From: Candidatus Pacearchaeota archaeon
GTDB lineage: Bacteria > Patescibacteriota > Minisyncoccia > Minisyncoccales > Minisyncoccaceae
Assembly: GCA_035404185.1 (NCBI GenBank)
Contig: DAONGN010000001.1
Location: 248,001 to 312,000, forward strand
Direction: 5' to 3'
DNA: 64,000 nt
The notes under the pieces are model-generated. The model was not told the DNA's origin. It was given only the letters and a program-made list of their open reading frames with translations, and ran no database searches. The position numbers were made by a program, and so were the translations under genes. This document shows positions 19,281 to 28,418 of the stretch, one piece after another. Each line of letters begins with the position of its first letter. Within the stretch, counting starts at the first letter, position 1.

Positions 19281-21680
19281 ATGGAATATAATTACAAAGA
19301 AATTGAAAAAAAATGGCAGGATTATTGGGAAAAGAATAATTCTTATCTAACTAAAGAGGATTCAAAAAATCCTAAATTTTATGTTTTAGACATGTTTCCT
19401 TATCCTTCAGGAGAAGGTCTTCATGTTGGTCACCCTAAGGGATATATTGCCACTGATATTATTGCCAGAGTAAAAAGAGCTCAAGGTTTTAATGTTCTCC
19501 ATCCAATGGGCTGGGATGCTTTTGGTTTACCAGCAGAAAACTATGCGATAAAAACAGGAATTCATCCAGAGATTATTACTGAAAAAAATATCAGTAATAT
19601 TAAGCGACAAATGAAAATGATTGGATTGAGCTATGATTGGTCTCGAGAAATTAATACTACTAGTCCAGAATATTACAAATGGACTCAATGGATATTTCTA
19701 AAACTATATGAGAATGGATTAGCTTATAAAAAATTACTTCCTATTAATTGGTGTCCATCTTGTAAAACTGGATTAGCCAATGAAGAAGTTGTTGATGGAA
19801 AATGTGAAAGATGTGGAACTGAGACTACTAAGAAGGATATCGAACAGTGGGTTTTAAAAATAACTAATTATGCTGATAAATTATTAGAAGGATTGGATGA
19901 TATCGATTGGCCGGAGAAGATAAAGGAAATGCAGAAGAACTGGATTGGTAGAAGTGAAGGTTGGGAAATTAAATTTTTAATTGATAATACTAAAGAAATT
20001 TCAGTTTTTACAACCAGAGTAGATACTTTATTTGGTTGTACTTATTTAGTTTTAGCTCCTGAACATCCACTAATTAATGAACTTCAAATTGAGAATAAAA
20101 AAGAAGTTTTAGAATATATTAATAAGGCTAAGAATAAGAGCGAGAGAGAAAGAATAAGTGAGGTCAAGGATAAAACGGGAGTTGAATTAAAAGGAATTAA
20201 AGCTATTAATCCGATTAATGGAAAAGAAATCAGAGTATTTATTGCTGATTACGTTTTATTTCATTATGGAACAGGAGCAGTTATGGCTGTCCCAGCTCAT
20301 GATGAAAGAGATTTTGATTTTGCTAATAAATACGGACTAGAAATAATAGAAGTTATTAAAGGAAAGAACAAGGAACAAGAGAAGGCTTTTGTTGAAGATG
20401 GGATATTATTTAATTCTTCTAATTTTGACAATTTAACTTCAGAAGAAGGAAGGGCGAAAATAGGAGAATATTTAGCGAGTCAAGGAAAAGCAGAAAAGAA
20501 GGTGAATTATAAATTAAGAGATTGGGTTTTTTCAAGACAAAGATATTGGGGAGAACCGATTCCGATTATTCACTGTTCTAAATGCGGGATGGTTGCGGTT
20601 CCTGAAAACGAGTTGCCATTAAAACTTCCTTACATTGAAAGATATCAACCAACTGGAACAGGGGAATCTCCTTTAGCGGCAATATCTGATTGGGTAAACG
20701 TTAAATGTCCTAAATGCGGAGGTGATGCAAAAAGAGAAACTAATACTATGCCGCAATGGGCTGGTTCTTGTTGGTATTATTTAAGATATTTAGATAATAA
20801 GAATAACGAAGAAATTTTTGATAAAGAAATAGAGAAGAAATGGATGCCAGTTGATTTATATGTTGGAGGAGCGGAACACGCTGTTTTACATTTATTATAC
20901 TCACGTTTTTGGCATAAGTTTTTATACGACATTAAAGTTGTTTCAACTAAAGAACCATTTAAAAAATTAAGAAATATTGGATTGATTCTTGCTTTTGATG
21001 GGCAGAAGATGAGTAAATCAAAAGGAAATATTGTTTCTCCTGATGTTATCGTTGATGAGTTTGGAGCAGATACATTAAGGGCTTATGAAATGTTTATGGG
21101 TCCATTTGATCAGGCGATACAATGGAATGAGCAAGGAGTTAAGGGAGTTAATAGATTTTTGAATAAGGCCTGGGATATTATTATTTCATGCAAAGATAAT
21201 AAAACCAGCTCTGCTGAAATTATTGCTATGGTTCATAAGCTAAACAAGAAAGTTAGCGATGATTTGTTAAAAATGAAGTTTAATACTCCAATTGCTTTTT
21301 TTATGGAATTCTTTAATTATATTTCTGAGAAGAAAGATGAATTCGGTAAAGATGAAATTGAAAGAATTTTAAAATTATTATCTCCTTTTGTTCCACATTT
21401 TTGCGAAGAATTATGGAGCATTTTAGGAAATAAAAATAGTATTCTTTTGGAAAAATGGCCAGAAGAAGACTTAAGCTTGATTAAGGAAGAAAAGGTAATT
21501 ATGATTGTTCAGGTTAATGGAAAAATGAGAGAAAAAATTGAAGTAGAAGTTGATACCCAAAAAGAGGAAGTAGAGAAAATTGTTTTAAGTAATGAGAAAC
21601 TTAAAAAGTGGCTTGAAGGAAAAGAAATCAAGGAGATCTTTTTTGTAGAAAATAAATTGATAAATATATGTGTGGTATAA
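19281..21680 (+). CDS. leuS: Leucyl-tRNA synthetase
   Basis: Charges tRNA-Leu, including the two tRNA-Leu genes at 28165-28351. It has 799 aa with the HIGH-type motif HVGHPKGY near residue 47 and KMSKS (GQKMSKSKGN) near residue 575. A CP1 editing domain lies between, containing a DERDFDFA stretch, and a CPKC/CPSC zinc-binding module is present. The N-terminus MEYNYKEIEKKWQDYW is the bacterial LeuRS form. Its 3' end overlaps glmS by 13 bp. Confidence 0.96.
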   Translation: MEYNYKEIEKKWQDYWEKNNSYLTKEDSKNPKFYVLDMFPYPSGEGLHVGHPKGYIATDIIARVKRAQGFNVLHPMGWDAFGLPAENYAIKTGIHPEIITEKNISNIKRQMKMIGLSYDWSREINTTSPEYYKWTQWIFLKLYENGLAYKKLLPINWCPSCKTGLANEEVVDGKCERCGTETTKKDIEQWVLKITNYADKLLEGLDDIDWPEKIKEMQKNWIGRSEGWEIKFLIDNTKEISVFTTRVDTLFGCTYLVLAPEHPLINELQIENKKEVLEYINKAKNKSERERISEVKDKTGVELKGIKAINPINGKEIRVFIADYVLFHYGTGAVMAVPAHDERDFDFANKYGLEIIEVIKGKNKEQEKAFVEDGILFNSSNFDNLTSEEGRAKIGEYLASQGKAEKKVNYKLRDWVFSRQRYWGEPIPIIHCSKCGMVAVPENELPLKLPYIERYQPTGTGESPLAAISDWVNVKCPKCGGDAKRETNTMPQWAGSCWYYLRYLDNKNNEEIFDKEIEKKWMPVDLYVGGAEHAVLHLLYSRFWHKFLYDIKVVSTKEPFKKLRNIGLILAFDGQKMSKSKGNIVSPDVIVDEFGADTLRAYEMFMGPFDQAIQWNEQGVKGVNRFLNKAWDIIISCKDNKTSSAEIIAMVHKLNKKVSDDLLKMKFNTPIAFFMEFFNYISEKKDEFGKDEIERILKLLSPFVPHFCEELWSILGNKNSILLEKWPEEDLSLIKEEKVIMIVQVNGKMREKIEVEVDTQKEEVEKIVLSNEKLKKWLEGKEIKEIFFVENKLINICVV

Positions 21681-23491
21681 TTGGATACATTGGAACAAAA
21701 GAAGCATCTCCGATTCTCTTGTCTGGATTAAAGAGAATGGAATACAGAGGTTATGACAGCTATGGTTTTTGTTTTTTAAATAACAACAAAGCGTCTCTTT
21801 TTAAAAGAGTTGGTAAAATAGATAATACCGAAAAAGAATTTTTAGAAAAAGACTTTAGCGGACAGATTGGAATAGGGCACAGTCGTTGGGCAACTACTGG
21901 GTTAGTAACTGAAGAAAATGCTCATCCTCATTGTGATTGCAAAAAAGAAATTTTTGTAGTTCATAACGGAATCGTTGAAAATTATAAAGAATTAAAAGCT
22001 AAACTAATCAATGAGGGGCATGTTTTTAAATCAGAAACTGATACCGAAATAATCGCCCATTTAATAGAGAAATATTATGTTGATAATTTAGAAGAAGCAG
22101 TAGGAAAAGCTTTAAGGGACATAAGAGGAACATATGGCTTAGCTGTTATTTCAACAAAAGATCCAGACAAGATTGTAGCTGCAAGAATGTCCTCTCCTTT
22201 AATTATCGGAGTTGGAGTTGATGAATTATTAGTTGCTTCTGACCCTTCAGCAATAATTACTAGAACTAGACAGATTATTAATTTAGATGACGGAGAAATG
22301 GCAATCTTAAAGAAAGATGGATTTTGTATTTTAAAAGAAGAAAAAGAAGCTCAGAAAAATATTGAAACAATTGATTGGGACATTGAACAAGCAGAAAAGG
22401 GTGGTTACAAGCATTTTATGTTAAAAGAGATAATGGAAGAGCCGAACGTAATTGAAGATGCGATGCGAGGAAGATTATTAGAAGATGAAGGCTCGGTTAA
22501 ATTAGGAGGATTAGAATCAGTTCAAGATCAACTAAGAAAAATAGACAACATTACTTTGATTGGATGCGGTACTGCACATTATGCTGCTAAGATTGGAGAA
22601 TACATGCTTGAAGAATATGCAAATATTCCAACCTCAACTGATATTGGTTCTGAATTCAGATATAGGAAACCAATTGTAAATAAATCTACAGCTGCTATTT
22701 TTGTTTCCCAGTCTGGAGAAACTGCTGATACCTTGGCAGCTTTGCGAGAAATGAAAGCTAAGGGGGTTTTAACTTTAGGAATAACCAATGTTGTTGGTTC
22801 TTCTCAATCAAGAGAAACTGATGCGGGAGTATATACTCGTTCTGGTCCAGAAATTGCAGTTGCTTCTACTAAAGCTTTTCTTGGTCAATTAACAATTTTA
22901 TCCCTAATTACAATATATTTAGGAAGACAGAGAGATATGTCAATTGTGACAGGAAAAAGAATTATTTCTGAATTGATGAAAATTCCTGAACTAGCTAGAG
23001 AAATTTTAAAACAGAAAAATGAGATTAAGAAAATTGCTGAAAAATACAAACACTGTAGAGATTTTTGGTTTATTGGAAGAAAGTATAATTATCCAATTGC
23101 CCTAGAAGGAGCTCTTAAATTAAAGGAGATTTCATATGTCCATGCTGAGGGATTAGCTGGTGGAGAATTAAAGCACGGTCCATTGGCTTTGATTGACGAG
23201 AATTGTCCAACAATCGCTATTTGTCCAACTGATTCAGTTTATGAAAAGATGATTTCGAACATCGAAGAAATTAAAGCCAGGAAAGGAAAAATTATTGCTA
23301 TTGCAACTATTGGAAACAAAGAAATCGAAAAGATTGCCGATGATGTTATTTATATCCCTAAAACATTAGAAATGTTAACGCCAATACTTTCAGTCATTCC
23401 TCTTCACTTGTTCGCTTACTATTTTGCTGATTCATTAGGTAGAGATATTGATAAGCCAAAAAACTTAGCTAAGAGTGTTACCGTTGAATAA
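21668..23491 (+). CDS. glmS: Glutamine--fructose-6-phosphate aminotransferase (isomerizing)
   Basis: Makes glucosamine-6-phosphate from fructose-6-phosphate and glutamine, the first step to UDP-GlcNAc and peptidoglycan. The 607-aa protein starts MCGIIGYIG with the N-terminal nucleophile Cys2 of the class II glutamine amidotransferase domain, followed by two SIS isomerase domains (SQSGETADT and ASTKAFLGQ motifs). The C-terminus NLAKSVTVE is the conserved GlmS tail. The start codon lies within the leuS end, fixing it firmly. A GlmU-like gene and yvcK follow 2.5-4 kb downstream. Confidence 0.97.
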   Translation: MCGIIGYIGTKEASPILLSGLKRMEYRGYDSYGFCFLNNNKASLFKRVGKIDNTEKEFLEKDFSGQIGIGHSRWATTGLVTEENAHPHCDCKKEIFVVHNGIVENYKELKAKLINEGHVFKSETDTEIIAHLIEKYYVDNLEEAVGKALRDIRGTYGLAVISTKDPDKIVAARMSSPLIIGVGVDELLVASDPSAIITRTRQIINLDDGEMAILKKDGFCILKEEKEAQKNIETIDWDIEQAEKGGYKHFMLKEIMEEPNVIEDAMRGRLLEDEGSVKLGGLESVQDQLRKIDNITLIGCGTAHYAAKIGEYMLEEYANIPTSTDIGSEFRYRKPIVNKSTAAIFVSQSGETADTLAALREMKAKGVLTLGITNVVGSSQSRETDAGVYTRSGPEIAVASTKAFLGQLTILSLITIYLGRQRDMSIVTGKRIISELMKIPELAREILKQKNEIKKIAEKYKHCRDFWFIGRKYNYPIALEGALKLKEISYVHAEGLAGGELKHGPLALIDENCPTIAICPTDSVYEKMISNIEEIKARKGKIIAIATIGNKEIEKIADDVIYIPKTLEMLTPILSVIPLHLFAYYFADSLGRDIDKPKNLAKSVTVE

Positions 23492-23542
23492 AATTATCAC
23501 TAGAACTGTGGATAATTAATTTTTCTTTTGTTTCTATTGTGA

Positions 23543-23548
23543 TAAAAT
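23543..23548 (+). promoter_or_regulatory. Putative extended -10 promoter of korA
   Basis: TGA followed by TAAAAT (23540-23548), ending 9 nt before the ATG at 23558. No good -35 is seen, but the TG dinucleotide gives an extended -10. A leaderless mRNA is predicted. Confidence 0.45.
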
Positions 23549-23557
23549 ACGCCTATT

Positions 23558-25213
23558 ATGAAAAATAAAAAAGACTACTCAATCATCATCGGAGGGGCCG
23601 CCGGACAAGGCTCAAGAAAGGCAGGATTAATAATCGCTAAGCTTTTTAATAATCTTGGCTACAATGTTTTTATCTCTGAAGATTATCAATCTTTAATTAA
23701 AGGAGGACATAACTTTTCGGTAGTAAGAATTTCTGAAGGTCAGCATTTTTCTAATCGTGAAAAGGCCGACTTTTTGTTAGCCTTAGATGCAAACACAATT
23801 AATAGGCATGAAAAATCACTAGAAAAGAATGGTTGTATTATTTTCAATAAAGACAAAATTAAAAAAGAAAAAGGAGTAGGAATAGCTTCTGATACTATCA
23901 CTAAAGAATTAGGAGGTCTTCCTATTATGAGTAACACGGCTTTAATTGCTGGATTCAGCAAGGCGATGGGAATAGAATGGAAAGTATTAGAGGATGCTTT
24001 AAAAAAGGAATTAGGAAAAGGAATTGAAAAAAATCTAGAGATAGCTAAAAAAGCCTATGAAGAAACAAAAACAGTTTTAAATATTGAAAAATTGAAAGCT
24101 AATCCCGATCCTCTTTTAACTGGAAACGAAGCAATTGCTTTGGGAGCAGTTAAGGCGGGACTAGATATTTATTATGCTTATCCCATGACTCCAGCTACTA
24201 GTATTCTTCATTATTTAGCTGAACACGAAAAAGATTTTAATATTATTACTGCTCAATTAGAAAATGAAATAGCAGTAATTAATTCAGCTGTTGGTTCAGC
24301 TTTTGCTGGAAAACGATCAATGGTTGGAACATCAGGAGGAGGATTTGCCTTAATGACCGAGGGGATAAGTTTGGCAGCTATGGCAGAAACTCCAGTTCTG
24401 ATTATTAGTAGTCAAAGATCAGGTCCAGCGACAGGAGTTCCAACATATGGTAGCCAAGCTGACTTGCTTTTTACTCTTAATTCAGGACACGGAGATTTCG
24501 TTAGATTCATTGCTGCTCCTGGAGATGCTAATGAATCTTGTTATTGGTCTGGTAAATTATTGAATTTAGCTTGGAAATATCAAACTCCAGCTATTTTGTT
24601 AGTTGATAAAGAGTTATCAGAAAGTACCTTTGAATTCGATGAGAAGATTTTAAAAGAAATCAAAAAAGAGAAGCCTGTTTTGTGGAGTGGAAAAGGAGAA
24701 TACAAAAGATATACTGATTTGAAGAGCGGAATTTCTCCAATGGCTTTTCCAGGAGATAAAGCGATAGTTAAGGGAACTAGCTATGAACACGATGAAAAGG
24801 GATTATCAGTTGAAGATAGCGAGACCATTATGTTGATGCAGGAAAAAAGATTAAGAAAGTTTGAAGAGATGAGAGCAGAAGTTGATTTATTAGAAGCTGT
24901 TAAAGTTTACGGAAATAAAAAATCTAAAAAAGCAATTGTTGCTTGGGGTTCAACCAAGGGCGTGTCATTAGAGATTGCTGAAAAATTAGGATTGAAATTT
25001 ATTCAACCTCTTGTTCTCCAGCCATTCCCAAAGAAACAATTTGAAAAAGCACTTAAAGGCGTTAGCAAATTAATATTAGTCGAATGTAGTGCTTCAGGAC
25101 AAATGGAAAAACTTTTTAATTGTAATGGAGTTAAAGTTGATAAAAAAATCCTCAAGTATGACATGAGGCCTTTTACTGTAGAAGAATTAGAAAGGAAATT
25201 AAAGAATATTTAA
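23558..25213 (+). CDS. korA: 2-oxoacid:ferredoxin oxidoreductase, fused gamma-alpha subunit
   Basis: The TPP-enzyme subunit that, with the next gene, oxidatively decarboxylates a 2-oxoacid to an acyl-CoA and reduces ferredoxin. Residues ~1-180 are the gamma domain (GGAAGQGSRKAG start, then SLIKGGHNFSVVRIS). Residues ~190-551 are the alpha domain (LTGNEAIALGAVKAG, YPMTPATSI, and a transketolase C-terminal-like part). This gamma-alpha fusion plus separate beta matches the KorAB type. The substrate (pyruvate, 2-oxoglutarate or branched 2-oxoacid) cannot be told. No ferredoxin or delta subunit is adjacent. Confidence 0.92.
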   Translation: MKNKKDYSIIIGGAAGQGSRKAGLIIAKLFNNLGYNVFISEDYQSLIKGGHNFSVVRISEGQHFSNREKADFLLALDANTINRHEKSLEKNGCIIFNKDKIKKEKGVGIASDTITKELGGLPIMSNTALIAGFSKAMGIEWKVLEDALKKELGKGIEKNLEIAKKAYEETKTVLNIEKLKANPDPLLTGNEAIALGAVKAGLDIYYAYPMTPATSILHYLAEHEKDFNIITAQLENEIAVINSAVGSAFAGKRSMVGTSGGGFALMTEGISLAAMAETPVLIISSQRSGPATGVPTYGSQADLLFTLNSGHGDFVRFIAAPGDANESCYWSGKLLNLAWKYQTPAILLVDKELSESTFEFDEKILKEIKKEKPVLWSGKGEYKRYTDLKSGISPMAFPGDKAIVKGTSYEHDEKGLSVEDSETIMLMQEKRLRKFEEMRAEVDLLEAVKVYGNKKSKKAIVAWGSTKGVSLEIAEKLGLKFIQPLVLQPFPKKQFEKALKGVSKLILVECSASGQMEKLFNCNGVKVDKKILKYDMRPFTVEELERKLKNI

Positions 25214-25214
25214 T

Positions 25215-26054
25215 ATGGAAAAACTAGAAACAAATTCTATAAATACATGGTGTCCTGGTTGTGGAAATTTTGGAATTCTTCAGGCGGTTAAATTGGCGAT
25301 TAATGATTTGATTTTAAAAGGAACTCCTAAAGAAAACATTGTTATCGTTTCTGACATTGGATGCAATTCAAAAATAGTAGATTACTTAAATTTGAATAGT
25401 TTTTATTCTCTTCATGGCAGATCTATTGCAACTGCCATGGGAATTAAATTAGCTAATCCAGAATTAAAGATAATAGTATTTTTGGGAGATGGAGCGGCAT
25501 TGGATGAAGGAATTTCTCATTTAATCCACGCTGCTAAGAGAAATTCAGATATTAATGTTGTTATGCACAATAATAGGTTATTTGCATTAACCACTGGGCA
25601 ATTTACAGCTGTTTCTCCTAAAGGATTAAAAGGAAAATCTACTCCTTTTGGATCAATTGAAGAGCCTCTTAACCCATTAGAATTAATGCTGGCTGCCAAT
25701 TCTTCTTTTATTGCTAGAGGGTATTCAGCAAAGATAGAACATTTGAAGAATTTAATTATCGAAGCAGTAAATCATAAAGGATTTTCTTTTATTGAAGTTA
25801 TGCAGCCGTGCACTAGTTTCTTCAACAATATTCAATTCTATAACGAGAAGGTTTACGAGGCAGTTAATGAAGAATTAGACTCAAGAACAAAAGCTTTAAC
25901 TTTAATTAAAGAATGGAACTATAATGGAGAAGGGAAAATACCATTAGGAATTTTGTTTAAAAAAGATAGAGCTTGTTTTGAAGAAGAAGCGACTAAGCAT
26001 CTCGTAAAAGATAAAAAACCAGAGATAGAAAAATGTTTACAAACCCATTTGTAA
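25215..26054 (+). CDS. korB: 2-oxoacid:ferredoxin oxidoreductase, beta subunit
   Basis: The TPP-binding partner of korA, 279 aa, 1 bp downstream. The [4Fe-4S] ligands typical of KorB are all visible: TWCPGCGNF (two Cys, residues 13 and 16), DIGCNS, and MQPCTSFF near residue 197. The TPP/Mg motif is GDGAALDEG near residue 95. All catalytic features are intact. The 3' end overlaps yvcK by 22 bp. Confidence 0.93.
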   Translation: MEKLETNSINTWCPGCGNFGILQAVKLAINDLILKGTPKENIVIVSDIGCNSKIVDYLNLNSFYSLHGRSIATAMGIKLANPELKIIVFLGDGAALDEGISHLIHAAKRNSDINVVMHNNRLFALTTGQFTAVSPKGLKGKSTPFGSIEEPLNPLELMLAANSSFIARGYSAKIEHLKNLIIEAVNHKGFSFIEVMQPCTSFFNNIQFYNEKVYEAVNEELDSRTKALTLIKEWNYNGEGKIPLGILFKKDRACFEEEATKHLVKDKKPEIEKCLQTHL

Positions 26055-27001
26055 AAAAGAATATTGTTTGTATTGGAGGGGGCAATGCTATGCCTAAGGT
26101 CGTTCTCTCTGGATTAAAAAATAAAAAGGTTAACCTAACTGTTGTTTCGGCAGTTTTAGATTCTGGTGGATCTTCGGGAAGACTAAGGAAAGACTATGAT
26201 GTTATTTCTCCAGGAGATATTAGAAGAGCATTTTTAGAATTATGCAATCTATCAGAAGAAGACAAATTGTTATTAGATTATAGATTTGAAAATGGTGACT
26301 TGCATGAACATAATTTATGGAACATTGCTTTCGTTGCCATGGCTTTGGAAAAAGGTGGATACAGGTCTCTTTTCGAAAAAATGAATTCAATGCTTATCCA
26401 AAATCACAAAATACTTCCATCAACAACACACAAGGCTGATTTAGTCGCTGTTTTAGAAAATGATGAAGAAATTATTGGAGAATCAAATATTGATGTTCCT
26501 AAGCATGACCCTAAATTAAAAATTAAGAAATTGTTTTTAAGACCAATAACTAAGGCTTGTCCGCAAACAGTGAAAAGAATTAAAAGGGCAGACATGGTTG
26601 TTATCGGCCCAGGAGATATTTATTCTTCTTTAATGCAGGTTTTATTGGTTGACGGTACCTCAGAAACAATAAAGATGAGCAGAGCAAAGAAAGTATATAT
26701 TTGCAATTTGATGACCAAGAACGGGGAATCAAACGGTTTCACTGTTAATGATTTTGTTTGGGAAGTAGAAAATTGTTTGAAGTGTGAGCTTGATTATGTT
26801 ATCTTTAATACAAACATGCCTAATAAAGAGAGAATCGACGAATATTTAAAAACACATCCTCAATTTCTTGAAATGGTTAAATTTGATAATTTATCTAAGA
26901 GCGACAAATATATCGGATTAGATTTGCTACCTCAAGAGGGTGAGATTATTCACGATTCAAGTAAGATAGCAGAAGTATTATTAAAGATATGCAAGCAATA
27001 A
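26033..27001 (+). CDS. yvcK: YvcK/CofD-like UDP-GlcNAc-binding protein
   Basis: A 322-aa Rossmann-type protein of the YvcK branch of the CofD family. Signatures are the N-terminal glycine-rich IVCIGGGNA, the DSGGSSGRLR motif and SPGDIRRAFLEL, followed by LHEHNLWN. In Firmicutes and mycobacteria YvcK/CuvA binds UDP-GlcNAc and controls cell-wall precursor flow. The usual GGGTG reads GGGNA here. Its position between korB and the GlmU-like gene fits a role in UDP-GlcNAc homeostasis. It overlaps both neighbours (22 and 13 bp). Confidence 0.9.
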   Translation: MFTNPFVKKNIVCIGGGNAMPKVVLSGLKNKKVNLTVVSAVLDSGGSSGRLRKDYDVISPGDIRRAFLELCNLSEEDKLLLDYRFENGDLHEHNLWNIAFVAMALEKGGYRSLFEKMNSMLIQNHKILPSTTHKADLVAVLENDEEIIGESNIDVPKHDPKLKIKKLFLRPITKACPQTVKRIKRADMVVIGPGDIYSSLMQVLLVDGTSETIKMSRAKKVYICNLMTKNGESNGFTVNDFVWEVENCLKCELDYVIFNTNMPNKERIDEYLKTHPQFLEMVKFDNLSKSDKYIGLDLLPQEGEIIHDSSKIAEVLLKICKQ

Positions 27002-28164
27002 TTTTAGCAGCCGGGAAAGGAACAAGGTTTGTACCTCTTTCAGAGAGCAGACCAAAGCCACTCTTTTCAGTTTTTGGAAAGAGTATTTTGGAATATAATT
27101 TAGATGAATTAGATGGATTGGTTAGTGAGGTTATTATTATCGTTGGATACAAGAAAGAAATGATAATAGAGAAGATTGGAAAGAAATACGGTAAAATGAA
27201 AATAACCTATATTGAAGATAGTAAGATTGAAGGAACAGGTTCTTCAGCTAAGTTAGCTTATTCTTACTTAAAAGATAAGTTTTTGCTTTTAAATGGTGAT
27301 GATTTTTATTCAACAGAAGACATTAAAAAAGCAATTAATAAATGTCCATCTATTTTAGTTAAAGAACATGAGAATCCTTCTTGTTTTGGAGTGATTGATG
27401 AAGAAGAAGGATATGCTAAAAGTATTATCGAAAAACCATCTCAGCCAGTTTCTAAATTAGTTAATTCAGCTTTGTATTGTTTGCCCAAAACAATATTTGA
27501 TTATGAGATTCAAAAATCAGCTCGTGGTGAATTCGAGTTTACAGATTATATTAAAAAGTTTATTCACGAAAAAAAGCTTCGTATTTGTGAGGCTTCTTTT
27601 TGGATGCCAGCTTCATATCCTTGGGATATTTTCGACGTAATCCCTTATTTATTTGAGAAGCAAAAGAAAGAAAGGAAAGGAAAAATAGAAAAAGGAGTAG
27701 TTTTAAAAGGAGAAGTTATTATTAAGGAAGGAACGGTTGTAAAAAGTGGAGCGTATATTGAAGGACCAGTATATATTGGCAAAGATTGCATTATTGGACC
27801 CAACTGTTTTATTCGTTCGGGATCTGTTATTGAAGACGGTTGTAGAATAGGACAAGGAGTCGAAATTAAAAATTCTTTAATCGGAAAAGGAACACGCGCT
27901 AGTCATCTATCATATATTGGAGATTCAATAATTGGAGAAAATTGTAACTTTGGAGCTGGAACAATTGTTGCCAATTTAAAACATAACCACGAAACAGTAA
28001 AGACAGAAATAAAGGGAGAATTGATTGATACCAAAAGAAGTAAATTTGGAACAATTATAGGTGACAATGTTAAAACAGGAATAAACACAATAATTTATCC
28101 CGGTAGAAAAATTGGAGCTAATAAATCAACTTTGCCTGGTGAAAAGATTGAAAAAGACAAGTAG
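26989..28164 (+). CDS. GlmU-like sugar-1-phosphate nucleotidyltransferase with left-handed beta-helix domain
   Basis: A 391-aa two-domain enzyme. Residues 1-220 form a nucleotidyltransferase with the LAAGKGTRF loop and a RPKPLF motif. Residues ~235-391 form a hexapeptide-repeat beta-helix. This is the archaeal-type bifunctional GlcNAc-1-P uridylyltransferase/GlcN-1-P acetyltransferase layout (or glucose-1-phosphate thymidylyltransferase). With glmS and yvcK nearby, UDP-GlcNAc synthesis is the best guess. No glmM is in the window. The stop codon directly abuts the 3' end of the convergent tRNA-Leu gene. Confidence 0.88.
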   Translation: MQAIILAAGKGTRFVPLSESRPKPLFSVFGKSILEYNLDELDGLVSEVIIIVGYKKEMIIEKIGKKYGKMKITYIEDSKIEGTGSSAKLAYSYLKDKFLLLNGDDFYSTEDIKKAINKCPSILVKEHENPSCFGVIDEEEGYAKSIIEKPSQPVSKLVNSALYCLPKTIFDYEIQKSARGEFEFTDYIKKFIHEKKLRICEASFWMPASYPWDIFDVIPYLFEKQKKERKGKIEKGVVLKGEVIIKEGTVVKSGAYIEGPVYIGKDCIIGPNCFIRSGSVIEDGCRIGQGVEIKNSLIGKGTRASHLSYIGDSIIGENCNFGAGTIVANLKHNHETVKTEIKGELIDTKRSKFGTIIGDNVKTGINTIIYPGRKIGANKSTLPGEKIEKDK

Positions 28165-28247
28165 TGCCGAAGGTGGGACTTGAACCCACACAGAATAAAT
28201 CTATAGCGTTCTGAACGCTACGCGTCTGCCAGTTCCGCCACTTCGGC
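28165..28247 (-). tRNA. tRNA-Leu (CAG)
   Basis: Read on the minus strand, the acceptor GCCGAAG pairs with CTTCGGC. The D-arm, a five-bp anticodon stem TAGCG/CGCTA with loop TTCAGAA (anticodon CAG), a long class II variable arm and the T-arm GTGGG-TTCAAGT-CCCAC are all present. CCA is not encoded. Its 3' end touches the stop codon of the preceding gene. Confidence 0.95.
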
Positions 28248-28267
28248 AAATAAAAAAAACACAAATG

Positions 28268-28351
28268 TGCCGAAGGAGAGACTTGAACTCTCACGGGGTT
28301 GCCCCCATAGCATTTTGAGTGCTACGCGTCTGCCAGTTCCGCCACTTCGGC
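28268..28351 (-). tRNA. tRNA-Leu (CAA)
   Basis: Same acceptor and D-arm sequences as the neighbouring tRNA-Leu(CAG). The anticodon stem is TAGCA/TGCTA with loop CTCAAAA (anticodon CAA), the class II variable arm is a GGGG-GCAA-CCCC hairpin, and the T-arm is GAGAG-TTCAAGT-CTCTC. CCA is not encoded. It is probably co-transcribed with the CAG gene 20 bp downstream, and the shared sequence suggests tandem duplication. Confidence 0.95.
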
Positions 28352-28360
28352 ATATATCTT

Positions 28361-28389
28361 TATTTACCATAAAAAACATTGTTTGTAAA
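28361..28389 (-). promoter_or_regulatory. Promoter of the tRNA-Leu pair
   Basis: On the minus strand: TTTACA (28384-28389), a 17-nt spacer and TAAATA (28361-28366) preceded by TG, 9 nt before the mature tRNA-Leu(CAA) 5' end. The -35 box overlaps the divergent parA -35 by five of six bases. Confidence 0.6.
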
Positions 28390-28411
28390 TTTAAAAGCCT
28401 TGTGTTAAAAT
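28383..28411 (+). promoter_or_regulatory. Putative leaderless promoter of parA
   Basis: TTGTAA (28383-28388), a 17-nt spacer and TAAAAT (28406-28411) with an upstream TG, ending 7 nt before the ATG at 28419. The transcript should start at or within a base or two of the start codon. Confidence 0.65.
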
Positions 28412-28418
28412 TATATTA

